This document shows, in pieces, positions 1-6,798 of a stretch of DNA of 64,000 bases. The stretch lies in assembly GCA_019119045.1 (NCBI GenBank), contig DWXS01000009.1, positions 37,184 to 101,183 on the forward strand, in the 5' to 3' direction. Origin of the DNA: Candidatus Mailhella merdavium (GTDB taxonomy: Bacteria; Desulfobacterota; Desulfovibrionia; Desulfovibrionales; Desulfovibrionaceae). A program made the position numbers and the translations under genes. Under the pieces are notes generated by a model that saw nothing but the letters and a program-made list of their open reading frames with translations, was not told the DNA's origin and did not search any database. Numbering within the stretch: the first letter of the stretch is position 1; each line of letters starts with the position of its first letter.

Positions 1-108
1 GATTGAGGTCGGACATGCCGCAGTGGGTTCCCCAGAGCAGCAGGTCGTTGAGTTCCGTATGCGTCCAGCGAATACGGGGTTCATGAGGGTAGAAATCGCT
101 GGCCCCAT
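1..108 (-). CDS. dotB: DotB/TraJ-type secretion ATPase, N-terminal fragment cut by window edge
   Basis: Only the first 36 codons are present; the rest lies before the window. The ATG at 108 follows the dotC stop by one base and has a GGAGGG ribosome site inside the end of dotC. The visible residues contain a WGTHCGMSDLN stretch, which resembles the 'G.SDI' segment at the start of DotB/PilT-type hexameric ATPases. In type IVB systems DotD-DotC-DotB (TraH-TraI-TraJ) is a conserved gene order, and that order is seen here. DotB energises the apparatus from the cytoplasm. The call rests on the short similarity plus position. Confidence 0.6.
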   Translation of the reverse strand, partial: MGPAISTLMNPVFAGRIRNSTTCCSGEPTAACPTSI

Positions 109-109
109 G

Positions 110-1372
110 CTATTTCCCTCCTTTCTTCCGGGACGCGGGCGTCGCGACCGTGAACGCGGAAGGGGCGGTAATTCTGTACACCTTCTGGCCGATGTTCAGC
201 TTGTTGCCGTTGTCGGATCGGCGCGTCCCCAGGTCGGAGGACGCGGTATTGACCCGGCTCAGAAGGTGCTGCGCGGTGAGCAGGTGATAGAGCATGACGC
301 CGCGATAGCTCCGCGCCATGCGGGACACGTTGTCGGCATAGAGCTGGTCGGCCTCGGCCAGCCCCTGTGCCCATGCCTCGCGCACGGCGGCTCGCCAGAT
401 GGCGCGTTCTTCCGCGTTCTTCGGCAGCACGGCGGGATGAGGCTCTTCCGGCGAGGGAAATTCATCCGCCATGAGGAATTCCCGCCAGTTGGGGACAACA
501 GCGATGTACCGGGCCGGTTCCAGCAGTTCATAGGTTGTTTTGGCGGCTGTGGCCGTGGCCCCGTCCTCGATGCGCATGGACGCGCCCGCCCGCGCGATTT
601 GCGGCGGCATGATCAGGGCTTCACCCTGAGTGAGCATGAGGGGCGCAAAGTTGAAAGCCGTATCCATAATGGCGCTGTAGCGTTCCGTTTCCTCCAGGAG
701 TTGGCCGTAACGCCAGGACATGGCTGTCTGGAAGGTGACAAGCCGCGCCGCTTCCCGGATGGCTTTGGGGCGCATAAGCTGAACGGCGGTTTTCTCTTTG
801 CCGGTCGCCGTACCTGTCATTTCCAGCAGTCCCGCAAGTTCGGCGGGATCGCCGTGACGCGGCCCGGAGGCCGGGTCTGCGGGAATATGGACGGCAAGGT
901 ACTGCCCGGAACCGTCTTCCCGGTACGCGGCGTCATAGGGAGTGAAGGCTCCTTCTTTGGTTACACCATCGGCAGGCTTCGGCGCATTGGCTATTTCCGG
1001 CGGCACGGGCGCGGGATTGACGGCTTCACCTTGTCTGACGGCGCAGCCGGTCAAACCGGCGCAGAGCAGAAACGGCAAAACAAGTACAGCCAGCTTTTGT
1101 GATGCGTTTTTTGAGGACAGTTCAACCTGCTGAAAACGCTGACAAAGGATGTTCACCACGCGCGAGGCGTGACGCATGACCACGATGCAGGCAATCAGCA
1201 ATGCCAGGATACCGCTTCCACAAAGAACGACGCCGGGCGTGGACAAGTCGGCGGCGGCAAAGCCGTCCTGAAAACCTTCCCGAAATCCTTTTTGATAACT
1301 TCCCATGTGGATGGGAGCCTCACGCAAATCAGGTAACGGCTCGTTGGGGAGAAGGATGGCGGGAGCTTTCAT
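110..1372 (-). CDS. dotC: DotC/TraI-like outer-membrane lipoprotein with N-terminal membrane extension
   Basis: Predicted 420 residues, starting at an ATG that overlaps the dotD stop as ATGA, so translation is probably coupled. DotC is a core-complex lipoprotein of type IVB secretion systems that works with DotD and DotH in the outer membrane. The C-terminal 300 residues show the family's segments around LREAA-type helices and a MPPQIARA stretch. Unusually, a transmembrane helix (about residues 47-65) precedes a second hydrophobic stretch that ends in a lipobox, LTGC, at about residue 110. DotC proteins normally begin with the lipoprotein signal. Either a small inner-membrane protein is fused to DotC, or DotC starts internally (Met66 is the only in-frame ATG nearby, and it has no clear ribosome site). 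Confidence 0.7.
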   Translation of the reverse strand: MKAPAILLPNEPLPDLREAPIHMGSYQKGFREGFQDGFAAADLSTPGVVLCGSGILALLIACIVVMRHASRVVNILCQRFQQVELSSKNASQKLAVLVLPFLLCAGLTGCAVRQGEAVNPAPVPPEIANAPKPADGVTKEGAFTPYDAAYREDGSGQYLAVHIPADPASGPRHGDPAELAGLLEMTGTATGKEKTAVQLMRPKAIREAARLVTFQTAMSWRYGQLLEETERYSAIMDTAFNFAPLMLTQGEALIMPPQIARAGASMRIEDGATATAAKTTYELLEPARYIAVVPNWREFLMADEFPSPEEPHPAVLPKNAEERAIWRAAVREAWAQGLAEADQLYADNVSRMARSYRGVMLYHLLTAQHLLSRVNTASSDLGTRRSDNGNKLNIGQKVYRITAPSAFTVATPASRKKGGK

Positions 1373-1839
1373 GACCGTGCCTCCGCGCCGGAAGTTCTGG
1401 CCAGTGTCAGTACCCGGTTGACGGAATCGACGCGCACTACGGCCTGCGGCTGAATCTGCCATGCGATGTCTTCCAGCAGTTCATGCGCCGGACGGTTCAA
1501 ACCGCGCACCACGACCGTTAAAGCCTGCGCGGAAGGAGTCCCCGCCTCTTTATAACGGTAGCCGAGTTGCAGGCAGATTTCCTTGAGCGCCCCAGACGCT
1601 TCGCCAGTCCAGGCAAGGGAAACGGGCATGGTCAGCGAGAGATCGGCTGGCGGCAGCAGCGGCTGTAAGCCCTGTCCGCGCAGTCTGGCGAGCATGGCGA
1701 GTTCGCCGTGGGCCTGTTCCGCAGCCTGTCCAAGCGTAGCTGATACGAAATCGACTTCATGAGGAACCGGAGGCGCTGTTTTCTCCGCGCAGGCCGCAAG
1801 AGCCAGACAGGACAGTATCAATAGGGTTCTGGGAAACAC
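1369..1839 (-). CDS. dotD: DotD/TraH-like lipoprotein of the type IVB core complex
   Basis: 156 residues. The start is a GTG at 1839 with AAGGAG seven bases upstream. The N-terminus is a lipoprotein signal ending in LAAC at about residue 17, so the mature protein is outer-membrane anchored. The rest is a small mixed alpha/beta domain of the size expected for DotD, whose fold resembles secretin N1 domains. It lies directly before dotC and overlaps it by four bases. DotD and DotC are needed to place DotH in the outer membrane. The family call is based on size, lipobox and gene order. Confidence 0.7.
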   Translation of the reverse strand: MFPRTLLILSCLALAACAEKTAPPVPHEVDFVSATLGQAAEQAHGELAMLARLRGQGLQPLLPPADLSLTMPVSLAWTGEASGALKEICLQLGYRYKEAGTPSAQALTVVVRGLNRPAHELLEDIAWQIQPQAVVRVDSVNRVLTLARTSGAEARS

Positions 1840-1886
1840 GAAGCTACTCCTTCATAATTAAGGTTAAGAGAGACACACCCCGCCCG

Positions 1887-2315
1887 CTACGGGCGTTTGC
1901 GGAAACGCAACAACCAGCGGCACAGCGGCGTAAAGCGACGGTGACGCAAAATGGAAATACGCCAGAGCGTCGTGACCATGCCGAGCAGACAGGGCGGTGC
2001 AACGCAGGCCAATGACAGGAGGAAAACCGGACTGTGCGACCATGCCGCCGTAATGAGGCAGGCCAGCATCGGAACGGCGAACACCGGCAGACGCAGGCGC
2101 AAGGCCGAGATGACGCCGGGAATATCCGCGTCGGCAATACCCCAAGCCGCAAGAACGAGGGAGAAATCTTCTTCCAGCGCGGCCTGTTCCGAGGCCGCGC
2201 GGTTCCGCCGGAAAGCGGCCAGCCGGGAACTGAAACCGGAACGGAGTTCCGTCAGGTGCTGACGGGATTCACCGGCGAGAGCCAGAACGCTTGAAAGGGA
2301 AACGGGCGTTTTCAT
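1887..2315 (-). CDS. Small two-helix membrane protein of the transfer operon
   Basis: Predicted 142 residues. The ATG at 2315 is chosen over an in-frame ATG at 2327 because it has GGAGG six bases upstream and overlaps the preceding stop as ATGA. The N-terminal 60 residues are polar and helical. Two hydrophobic segments (about residues 75-93 and 96-115) follow, and the short C-terminus is very basic. I do not recognise the family. The position between DotA and DotD suggests an accessory inner-membrane transfer protein, as occurs in TraX-like positions of IncI-type systems; that is inference only. Confidence 0.7.
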   Translation of the reverse strand: MKTPVSLSSVLALAGESRQHLTELRSGFSSRLAAFRRNRAASEQAALEEDFSLVLAAWGIADADIPGVISALRLRLPVFAVPMLACLITAAWSHSPVFLLSLACVAPPCLLGMVTTLWRISILRHRRFTPLCRWLLRFRKRP

Positions 2316-2953
2316 GCCGACCTCCAACCGGGACAGTTCGCCTCAAACACCGCACGGGCAAAGCCCATCGGCGTGGCGCTGCGGAGGTTCGCTCTTTCCG
2401 GTGAAGGAGGAAGCCGGTGCATCCTGCTGCCCTGTACCGGCTCAAGGCGTTTGGGCGGCGGCATGATGAATCCGCCGCCTGTCCAGAGGCAGGTTTTCTT
2501 GGTGTACAGGTCGTTTTCACCACCCGGATAGCCCGCGTAATCACAGGGATCGAAGGTGAAGTCCGGCTTGCGCCAGTAGGTGGAGATGGTGGAAACGGGG
2601 TTTTCGATAAGGTACGGCGCTCGTGTCCATTCCGCGATACGGATGGAGGAATAGAACAGGCGTATGGACTGGAACAACGCGAACAGCCCCTTGTCCCTGA
2701 ACCATCTTGCCCCGGAAACGGCCACATCCGTGCAGGGCGGGAAGAAGGCGGCAAAGGTGATGGGTCTGAACGGCGGCAGCCAGTCGCGCATGTCCGCGCC
2801 GACACGGATAATGTTTCCCTGTCTCTTTTCTCCCTGCGGATGCTGTATATCGACGCAGTAGCAGAGGTATCCCGCTTCCGCCCAGGGACGTACCATGTTG
2901 CCGGTCAAATCAAAGCAACTGATGACGGTTTTTTCCTTGTCGAAAATATCCAT
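2312..2953 (-). CDS. Small C5-cytosine DNA methyltransferase-like protein
   Basis: 213 residues. Met1 has AGGAG five bases upstream, inside the end of dotA. Two hallmark motifs of C5-methyltransferases are visible: motif IV as FPPCTDV with the catalytic Cys74, and motif VI as ENP at residues 117-119. An ISCFDLTG segment near residue 11 occupies the place of the S-adenosylmethionine-binding motif I. The protein is much shorter than a typical Dcm-like enzyme and shows no clear target-recognition domain, so it belongs with the compact phage/plasmid-type enzymes. Sitting between dotA and dotD in a transfer operon, it may protect incoming element DNA from restriction; that role is inferred. Confidence 0.65.
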   Translation of the reverse strand: MDIFDKEKTVISCFDLTGNMVRPWAEAGYLCYCVDIQHPQGEKRQGNIIRVGADMRDWLPPFRPITFAAFFPPCTDVAVSGARWFRDKGLFALFQSIRLFYSSIRIAEWTRAPYLIENPVSTISTYWRKPDFTFDPCDYAGYPGGENDLYTKKTCLWTGGGFIMPPPKRLEPVQGSRMHRLPPSPERANLRSATPMGFARAVFEANCPGWRSA

Positions 2954-2954
2954 A

Positions 2955-5060
2955 TCAGCTCCTGAAATTCTGTTGCGTCAGTCCCGGCCTGGGGCTGGAC
3001 GCAGGGGGCTGCGGCGTTGAAGTCCGGGCGTTGCCCGCGCCGGGGTTGTTCCATTGCCGTGAAATGTCGCCGCGCAGTTCCCGCGCTCCATGAGCGCCGG
3101 AAGAAACCGCATTGGTGGAACCGACAAAGACGTTTTTCACGCCCGCCTGGTCTTCCTTCTCGCCGAGGGCGTGGAACTGCTGGCCTATCCAGTTGGTGAC
3201 GTGTTCGGGCAGGTAGTGGATGAGGCTGAAAAATTTGTTGGCCGTCATGATGACCACGATGCCGAGGATGACCAGCATGGCGAATGTACCGGTGATGCCG
3301 ATGATTTTTGTCTGCATGGTTCCGCCGACAAATATCTCGAAACCCGCGCCGAGCAGTCTTCCCACTACGTTCATGAGGATGACGGCGGCGAAGAATCCGC
3401 AGACCATAAGCGGCGGGCGGATGAGGATGCCGAGCAGCAGGAAGTAGCCCCGTTTGCCGTGCTGTCCCGCAGCGCCGTCCCCTTCGGGCAGGGCATGGGC
3501 GCAGAGCCAGAGGGGAGCGGCCACAAGAGCTTCTACCACCAGAATAATCCAGCCCGCCAAGGCCGAAATCCAGCGGATGAACGGAATGGCAGGCAGATAA
3601 TAAGCCAGCGCCAGGCCATAGAGCAGGAGCGGCAGAAAGACCGTGAACAGAGCGAAACTGATGTACTTGTCCAGATTGGGAACGGCCTTGCCCACAAACG
3701 GCAGCGCCTTGCCCATCGAGTGCGCCACGTCCACGATGCCGAGCGCCGAGGCCAGCCCCCAGGCCGAGCCGATGAGGTAATCCCCCACATTGGACACGGC
3801 CATAATCGGGTCTTGGCTGGAGAGCTTTTCCACCGCAATGGGCAGAATGTTTCCGGCTACAAGCTGATTCAACGTAGCCCGCAGCCAGTTGCAGATTTCG
3901 TCGAAAGCCCGGCCTTCGTCCGTGACGGACGGTGTGGCCGTGGTGTCGGAAATGCCGCGCCGACTGGCGTAGGCGGTCTTGACGTAGTTGGCTACCCTTT
4001 CTTTGGCGGCTTCATAGTCCCGAAGACCGTGCATCAGCGCCTGAAGCTCCGACACGGTATATTCATGCGGACTGTAGGTGACGCCGGAGTACATGGCTTC
4101 CCGGACTTCCTGATTGATCCAGGCGATTGACCAGTAGGATGAGCCTGCTGCGAACCAGCCGTATTGCGCGGCGTTTTCCCTGAACTCGTTGAGCTTGCCC
4201 TGAAGCTGTCCCTGTTGCGCGTAGCTTTGCAGGCCGGAAAGGATGGTCGTGTTGACCTGATTGGCCGCATCGTACAGGGCGCGAGGCTCGATGGAAGACG
4301 CGGGCGTATCGGGATCGGCAAGCTGTTGCGCCAGCGGCGAGAGCGCGGAAATGGCCGCGCCCACGGCATTGACCTTACCCCGGCATAAGGCGTCGCCTTC
4401 GTCCACGCAGGAAACCGTGATGCTTCCCGCATTGCCGTTGAAGATGAATTTGTATTCGCCCCCGGACTGGAACCAGTTGCCGCTGTATTTCCATTCTCCG
4501 CCCGGCGTGATGTTCAGACCGCGCCGTTCGTTCAGGTAATACTGGAGCGTCAGCGATTCCAGAGCGCCGTTGGTGATGGACGCATACTGCGTGACGTTCT
4601 GATCCGGAGCCTGGGGAGAAAGCTGCCCGCCATGCTCCACAAAATAATCCGTACCCAGCTCCCAGACGTAGTTGCCAAGATTGATGGAAAAGCCGATGCA
4701 GGCCAGAATCGCCACCTGAAACAGACTCACTCCCTTGAAGATGGGAGCCAATGCCCCCATTGCGCCCACAAAACGCAAGGGCATCCACAAGGAACTGTAT
4801 CGCTTGCCGAAAGGCGTTCCCTCGTGCGCTGTTCCGGCCACGGCAACGGCCAGCACCCAGATGAACAGGGCCGACACCACAGCCAGCGCGATCAGGTTGA
4901 AGGCGCTGAACATTTCAAGCATCAATTCCGATGCCTGCGAACCTCCGAGACTCGTGCCCCAGGTATCCCATCCCTGACCGAGAAAGGTATCAAGGATATG
5001 TTTACTGGCATCGGTCGGGAGCAGGACTTCCGAAGTCGCGGGAAGGTCAGACGAGGCCAT
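2955..5060 (-). CDS. dotA: DotA/TraY-like polytopic inner-membrane transfer protein
   Basis: Predicted 701 residues. An ATG further upstream (5153) is in frame, but the ATG at 5060 has GGAGGG five bases before it and leaves the divergent dinJ promoter free. DotA/TraY is a large polytopic inner-membrane protein of type IVB secretion systems. Hydrophobic segments cluster near residues 50-80 and 100-135, followed by a long periplasmic stretch, then a dense series of helices from about residue 440 to 620 and a polar, Pro-rich tail. This layout and size match the family. The stop is one base before the methyltransferase start. Confidence 0.8.
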   Translation of the reverse strand: MASSDLPATSEVLLPTDASKHILDTFLGQGWDTWGTSLGGSQASELMLEMFSAFNLIALAVVSALFIWVLAVAVAGTAHEGTPFGKRYSSLWMPLRFVGAMGALAPIFKGVSLFQVAILACIGFSINLGNYVWELGTDYFVEHGGQLSPQAPDQNVTQYASITNGALESLTLQYYLNERRGLNITPGGEWKYSGNWFQSGGEYKFIFNGNAGSITVSCVDEGDALCRGKVNAVGAAISALSPLAQQLADPDTPASSIEPRALYDAANQVNTTILSGLQSYAQQGQLQGKLNEFRENAAQYGWFAAGSSYWSIAWINQEVREAMYSGVTYSPHEYTVSELQALMHGLRDYEAAKERVANYVKTAYASRRGISDTTATPSVTDEGRAFDEICNWLRATLNQLVAGNILPIAVEKLSSQDPIMAVSNVGDYLIGSAWGLASALGIVDVAHSMGKALPFVGKAVPNLDKYISFALFTVFLPLLLYGLALAYYLPAIPFIRWISALAGWIILVVEALVAAPLWLCAHALPEGDGAAGQHGKRGYFLLLGILIRPPLMVCGFFAAVILMNVVGRLLGAGFEIFVGGTMQTKIIGITGTFAMLVILGIVVIMTANKFFSLIHYLPEHVTNWIGQQFHALGEKEDQAGVKNVFVGSTNAVSSGAHGARELRGDISRQWNNPGAGNARTSTPQPPASSPRPGLTQQNFRS

Positions 5061-5087
5061 GACTGCCCTCCATGTCGATGTCGGGGG

Positions 5088-5120
5088 TAAAGTTGACTTT
5101 ATGCTCATGTGAGCTACAAT
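5088..5120 (+). promoter_or_regulatory. dinJ-yafQ promoter with operator palindrome
   Basis: A good sigma-70 promoter is visible: TTGACT at 5093-5098, 16-base spacer, TACAAT at 5115-5120. The spacer holds the inverted repeat GCTCA-tg-TGAGC (5103-5114), and a second one, TAAAG-n4-CTTTA (5088-5101), overlaps the -35 box. Both are placed where antitoxin/toxin complexes of this type repress their own promoter. Confidence 0.7.
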
Positions 5121-5142
5121 GTTGAAAACAAGGAGAAGACCT

Positions 5143-5403
5143 ATGCCTGCCAATGACTATGTTCGTGCCAGAATTGACCCGGTCATCAAGAATGAAGCGG
5201 CAACCGTGCTTGCGAAAATGGGCCTGACGGTATCCGACCTCTGTCGTATCGCTCTGACCAGAGTAGCCCATGAAAAACGCCTGCCGTTCAACCTGGAAAT
5301 CCCCAATGAGGAAACCAGAAAGGCATTTGAGGCTATTGATAAGCGTGAAGGGCTGCATTACGCCAAAGATGCGGATGACATGTTCAAACAGTTGGGCATA
5401 TAA
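5143..5403 (+). CDS. dinJ: DinJ-family (RelB-like) antitoxin
   Basis: 86 residues, the same length as E. coli DinJ. The ATG at 5143 is preferred to 5119 because AAGGAG lies seven bases before it. The N-terminal ribbon-helix-helix segment (VRARID...KMGLTVSDLCRIAL) binds DNA. The C-terminus ends in AKDADDMFKQLGI, closely matching the toxin-binding tail of E. coli DinJ. It neutralises YafQ and, with it, represses the operon. The next gene starts immediately after the stop. The pair faces against the surrounding transfer genes, so it has its own control and was probably inserted as a module that helps keep the element. Confidence 0.9.
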   Translation: MPANDYVRARIDPVIKNEAATVLAKMGLTVSDLCRIALTRVAHEKRLPFNLEIPNEETRKAFEAIDKREGLHYAKDADDMFKQLGI

Positions 5404-5679
5404 ATGCTTCAGCCTGTATTCACGACCCCTTTTCAAAAAGACGTTAAACGTGTTGAAAAACGCGGTTACGACATGGAAAAATTGAAGGCGGTGATAAGGC
5501 TTGTCCTGCTTAATCAAAGGCCATTGCCGCAAACGTATAGAGACCATCCTCTTAAGGGAAAGTGGAAACCAAAATGGGAACTGCATATTGAGCCTGATTG
5601 GTTGTTGATTTATCAAATCTCCGGGGAGCAATGCTTTTTTGCCAGAACCGGCACCCACGCCGACCTTTTTTCGTTGTAG
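5404..5679 (+). CDS. yafQ: YafQ-family mRNA interferase toxin
   Basis: 91 residues; E. coli YafQ has 92. YafQ is a ribosome-dependent endoribonuclease of the RelE/YoeB superfamily that cuts in-frame mRNA codons. The catalytic residues known from E. coli are all present: His48 in DHPL, His61 and Asp65 in HIEPDW, and His85 in RTGTHADLF, followed by Phe88. The start codon follows the antitoxin stop directly, so the two are translationally coupled. Nothing suggests inactivation. It ends 18 bases short of the convergent transfer gene. Confidence 0.9.
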   Translation: MLQPVFTTPFQKDVKRVEKRGYDMEKLKAVIRLVLLNQRPLPQTYRDHPLKGKWKPKWELHIEPDWLLIYQISGEQCFFARTGTHADLFSL

Positions 5680-5697
5680 TTGTCGCATGATCTCCCC

Positions 5698-6798
5698 CTA
5701 CTGTTGAGCGCCGACCATGCGCGTGTAGAGGTCATCCATTTCCTTGCCGGTCGTGCCCTCCATGCGTGTGAGGTAGTCCAGCGAGGCAATGACGGTCAGC
5801 CTGTCGAGCAAATCCGTATTCTTGCGCGTCAGCTCCATCTGAAACGCCTGCATGATGACCAGTTCCCGCAGCAGGCCGGTATCCGTGGCCGTGGCGATTT
5901 GTGCGAACCAATTCGGATTGCCTACGCGCATTTGTGAGAGGAGCTTGTGCAGCCCGGCTTCCGAGAGCCTGCCGTCCACAATGCCGGGCGGCGTGCCGCT
6001 CCCGCCCGCTTCCGACCACTGGTTTTCTGCCCAGGCCGTGACATCCTCCGGCAGCGTGGGAGCGTGATAGACCACATGATTGTTCAGGGATTCCATGACG
6101 GCGGCCACACGTTCCTCATGGATTTTCCGCGCCGCCGCATAGGTCTGCCCGGCGGGCGTTTCCTTCTGCTCCTCCGTCACCACCGGCAACGGGCGGGGAT
6201 TGGCCAGTGTTTTGACGGTTTCATGGGCCTGCGCCACCTGATCCTCGGTCAATGTACTTTGCAGCGGAAAGAGCGCGTCCAGACTTTCCTGTTCGGAAGG
6301 CTGGTCATCGGCCAGTACGCGCTGGAGAAATTCCACCGGTTTTTTACCCGGCGTATTGGCATGGGCAAGCTGTTTTTCACGCATGGCCGCGTGGATTTCC
6401 CGTCCGGCCTGAGCGCCGAGCTGGATGCCTGCGCCCAGAGAACTGCTTCCGCACAGTCCGGCGGGCTGCGCGGCCTTGCCGTACATATCTTCGGTTTTCA
6501 TGGCTTCGCCCGCCACGGCCTGTCCTTTGAGCGTGGCGGCGTTGCTTTCCTTGAGCGCGACCAGCGCCCGCACGATGGTGGCCGATTCCGTCTTGATGGT
6601 GCCGATGATGTTCTGCGCGGCCAGCAGGATTTCCGAACGGATGGCTTCCGCTTCCGCAGCGGTATAGGCATTGACCGCCTGAATGGTTTCCGACTTTGCC
6701 GCGCTGATCATGGCGTTGATGGAACCGCAGCCGCAGCCCCCGGCCCATGCCGAAGCCGGAAGCAGGACAAGCGCCAGGGCAAAAAAGAGCTTTTTCAT
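5698..6798 (-). CDS. Secreted helical protein of the type IVB transfer operon
   Basis: 366 residues. A clean signal peptide ends around WAG at residue 20, and the mature protein begins with a Cys-Gly-rich GGCGCGS motif. Residues 28-100 look like a long amphipathic helix or coiled coil, and the remainder is soluble and mostly helical. The ATG overlaps the dotO stop as ATGA. Its place between DotO and DotA is the position of TraW/IcmX-like periplasmic proteins in IncI-type systems, and the signal-plus-long-helix layout also recalls VirB5-type pilus-tip proteins. I cannot choose between these from sequence alone. Confidence 0.75.
   Translation of the reverse strand: MKKLFFALALVLLPASAWAGGCGCGSINAMISAAKSETIQAVNAYTAAEAEAIRSEILLAAQNIIGTIKTESATIVRALVALKESNAATLKGQAVAGEAMKTEDMYGKAAQPAGLCGSSSLGAGIQLGAQAGREIHAAMREKQLAHANTPGKKPVEFLQRVLADDQPSEQESLDALFPLQSTLTEDQVAQAHETVKTLANPRPLPVVTEEQKETPAGQTYAAARKIHEERVAAVMESLNNHVVYHAPTLPEDVTAWAENQWSEAGGSGTPPGIVDGRLSEAGLHKLLSQMRVGNPNWFAQIATATDTGLLRELVIMQAFQMELTRKNTDLLDRLTVIASLDYLTRMEGTTGKEMDDLYTRMVGAQQ

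Noticed and set aside
23..1102. Long plus-strand reading frame over the dotC region
   Set aside because: It is a shadow frame: the minus strand encodes a coherent lipoprotein with overlaps to its neighbours, while the plus-strand product has no domain, signal or ribosome site.
5108..5153. Upstream in-frame starts for DotA at 5108 and 5153
   Set aside because: They overlap the dinJ promoter and gene and lack ribosome sites; the ATG at 5060 has a good one.
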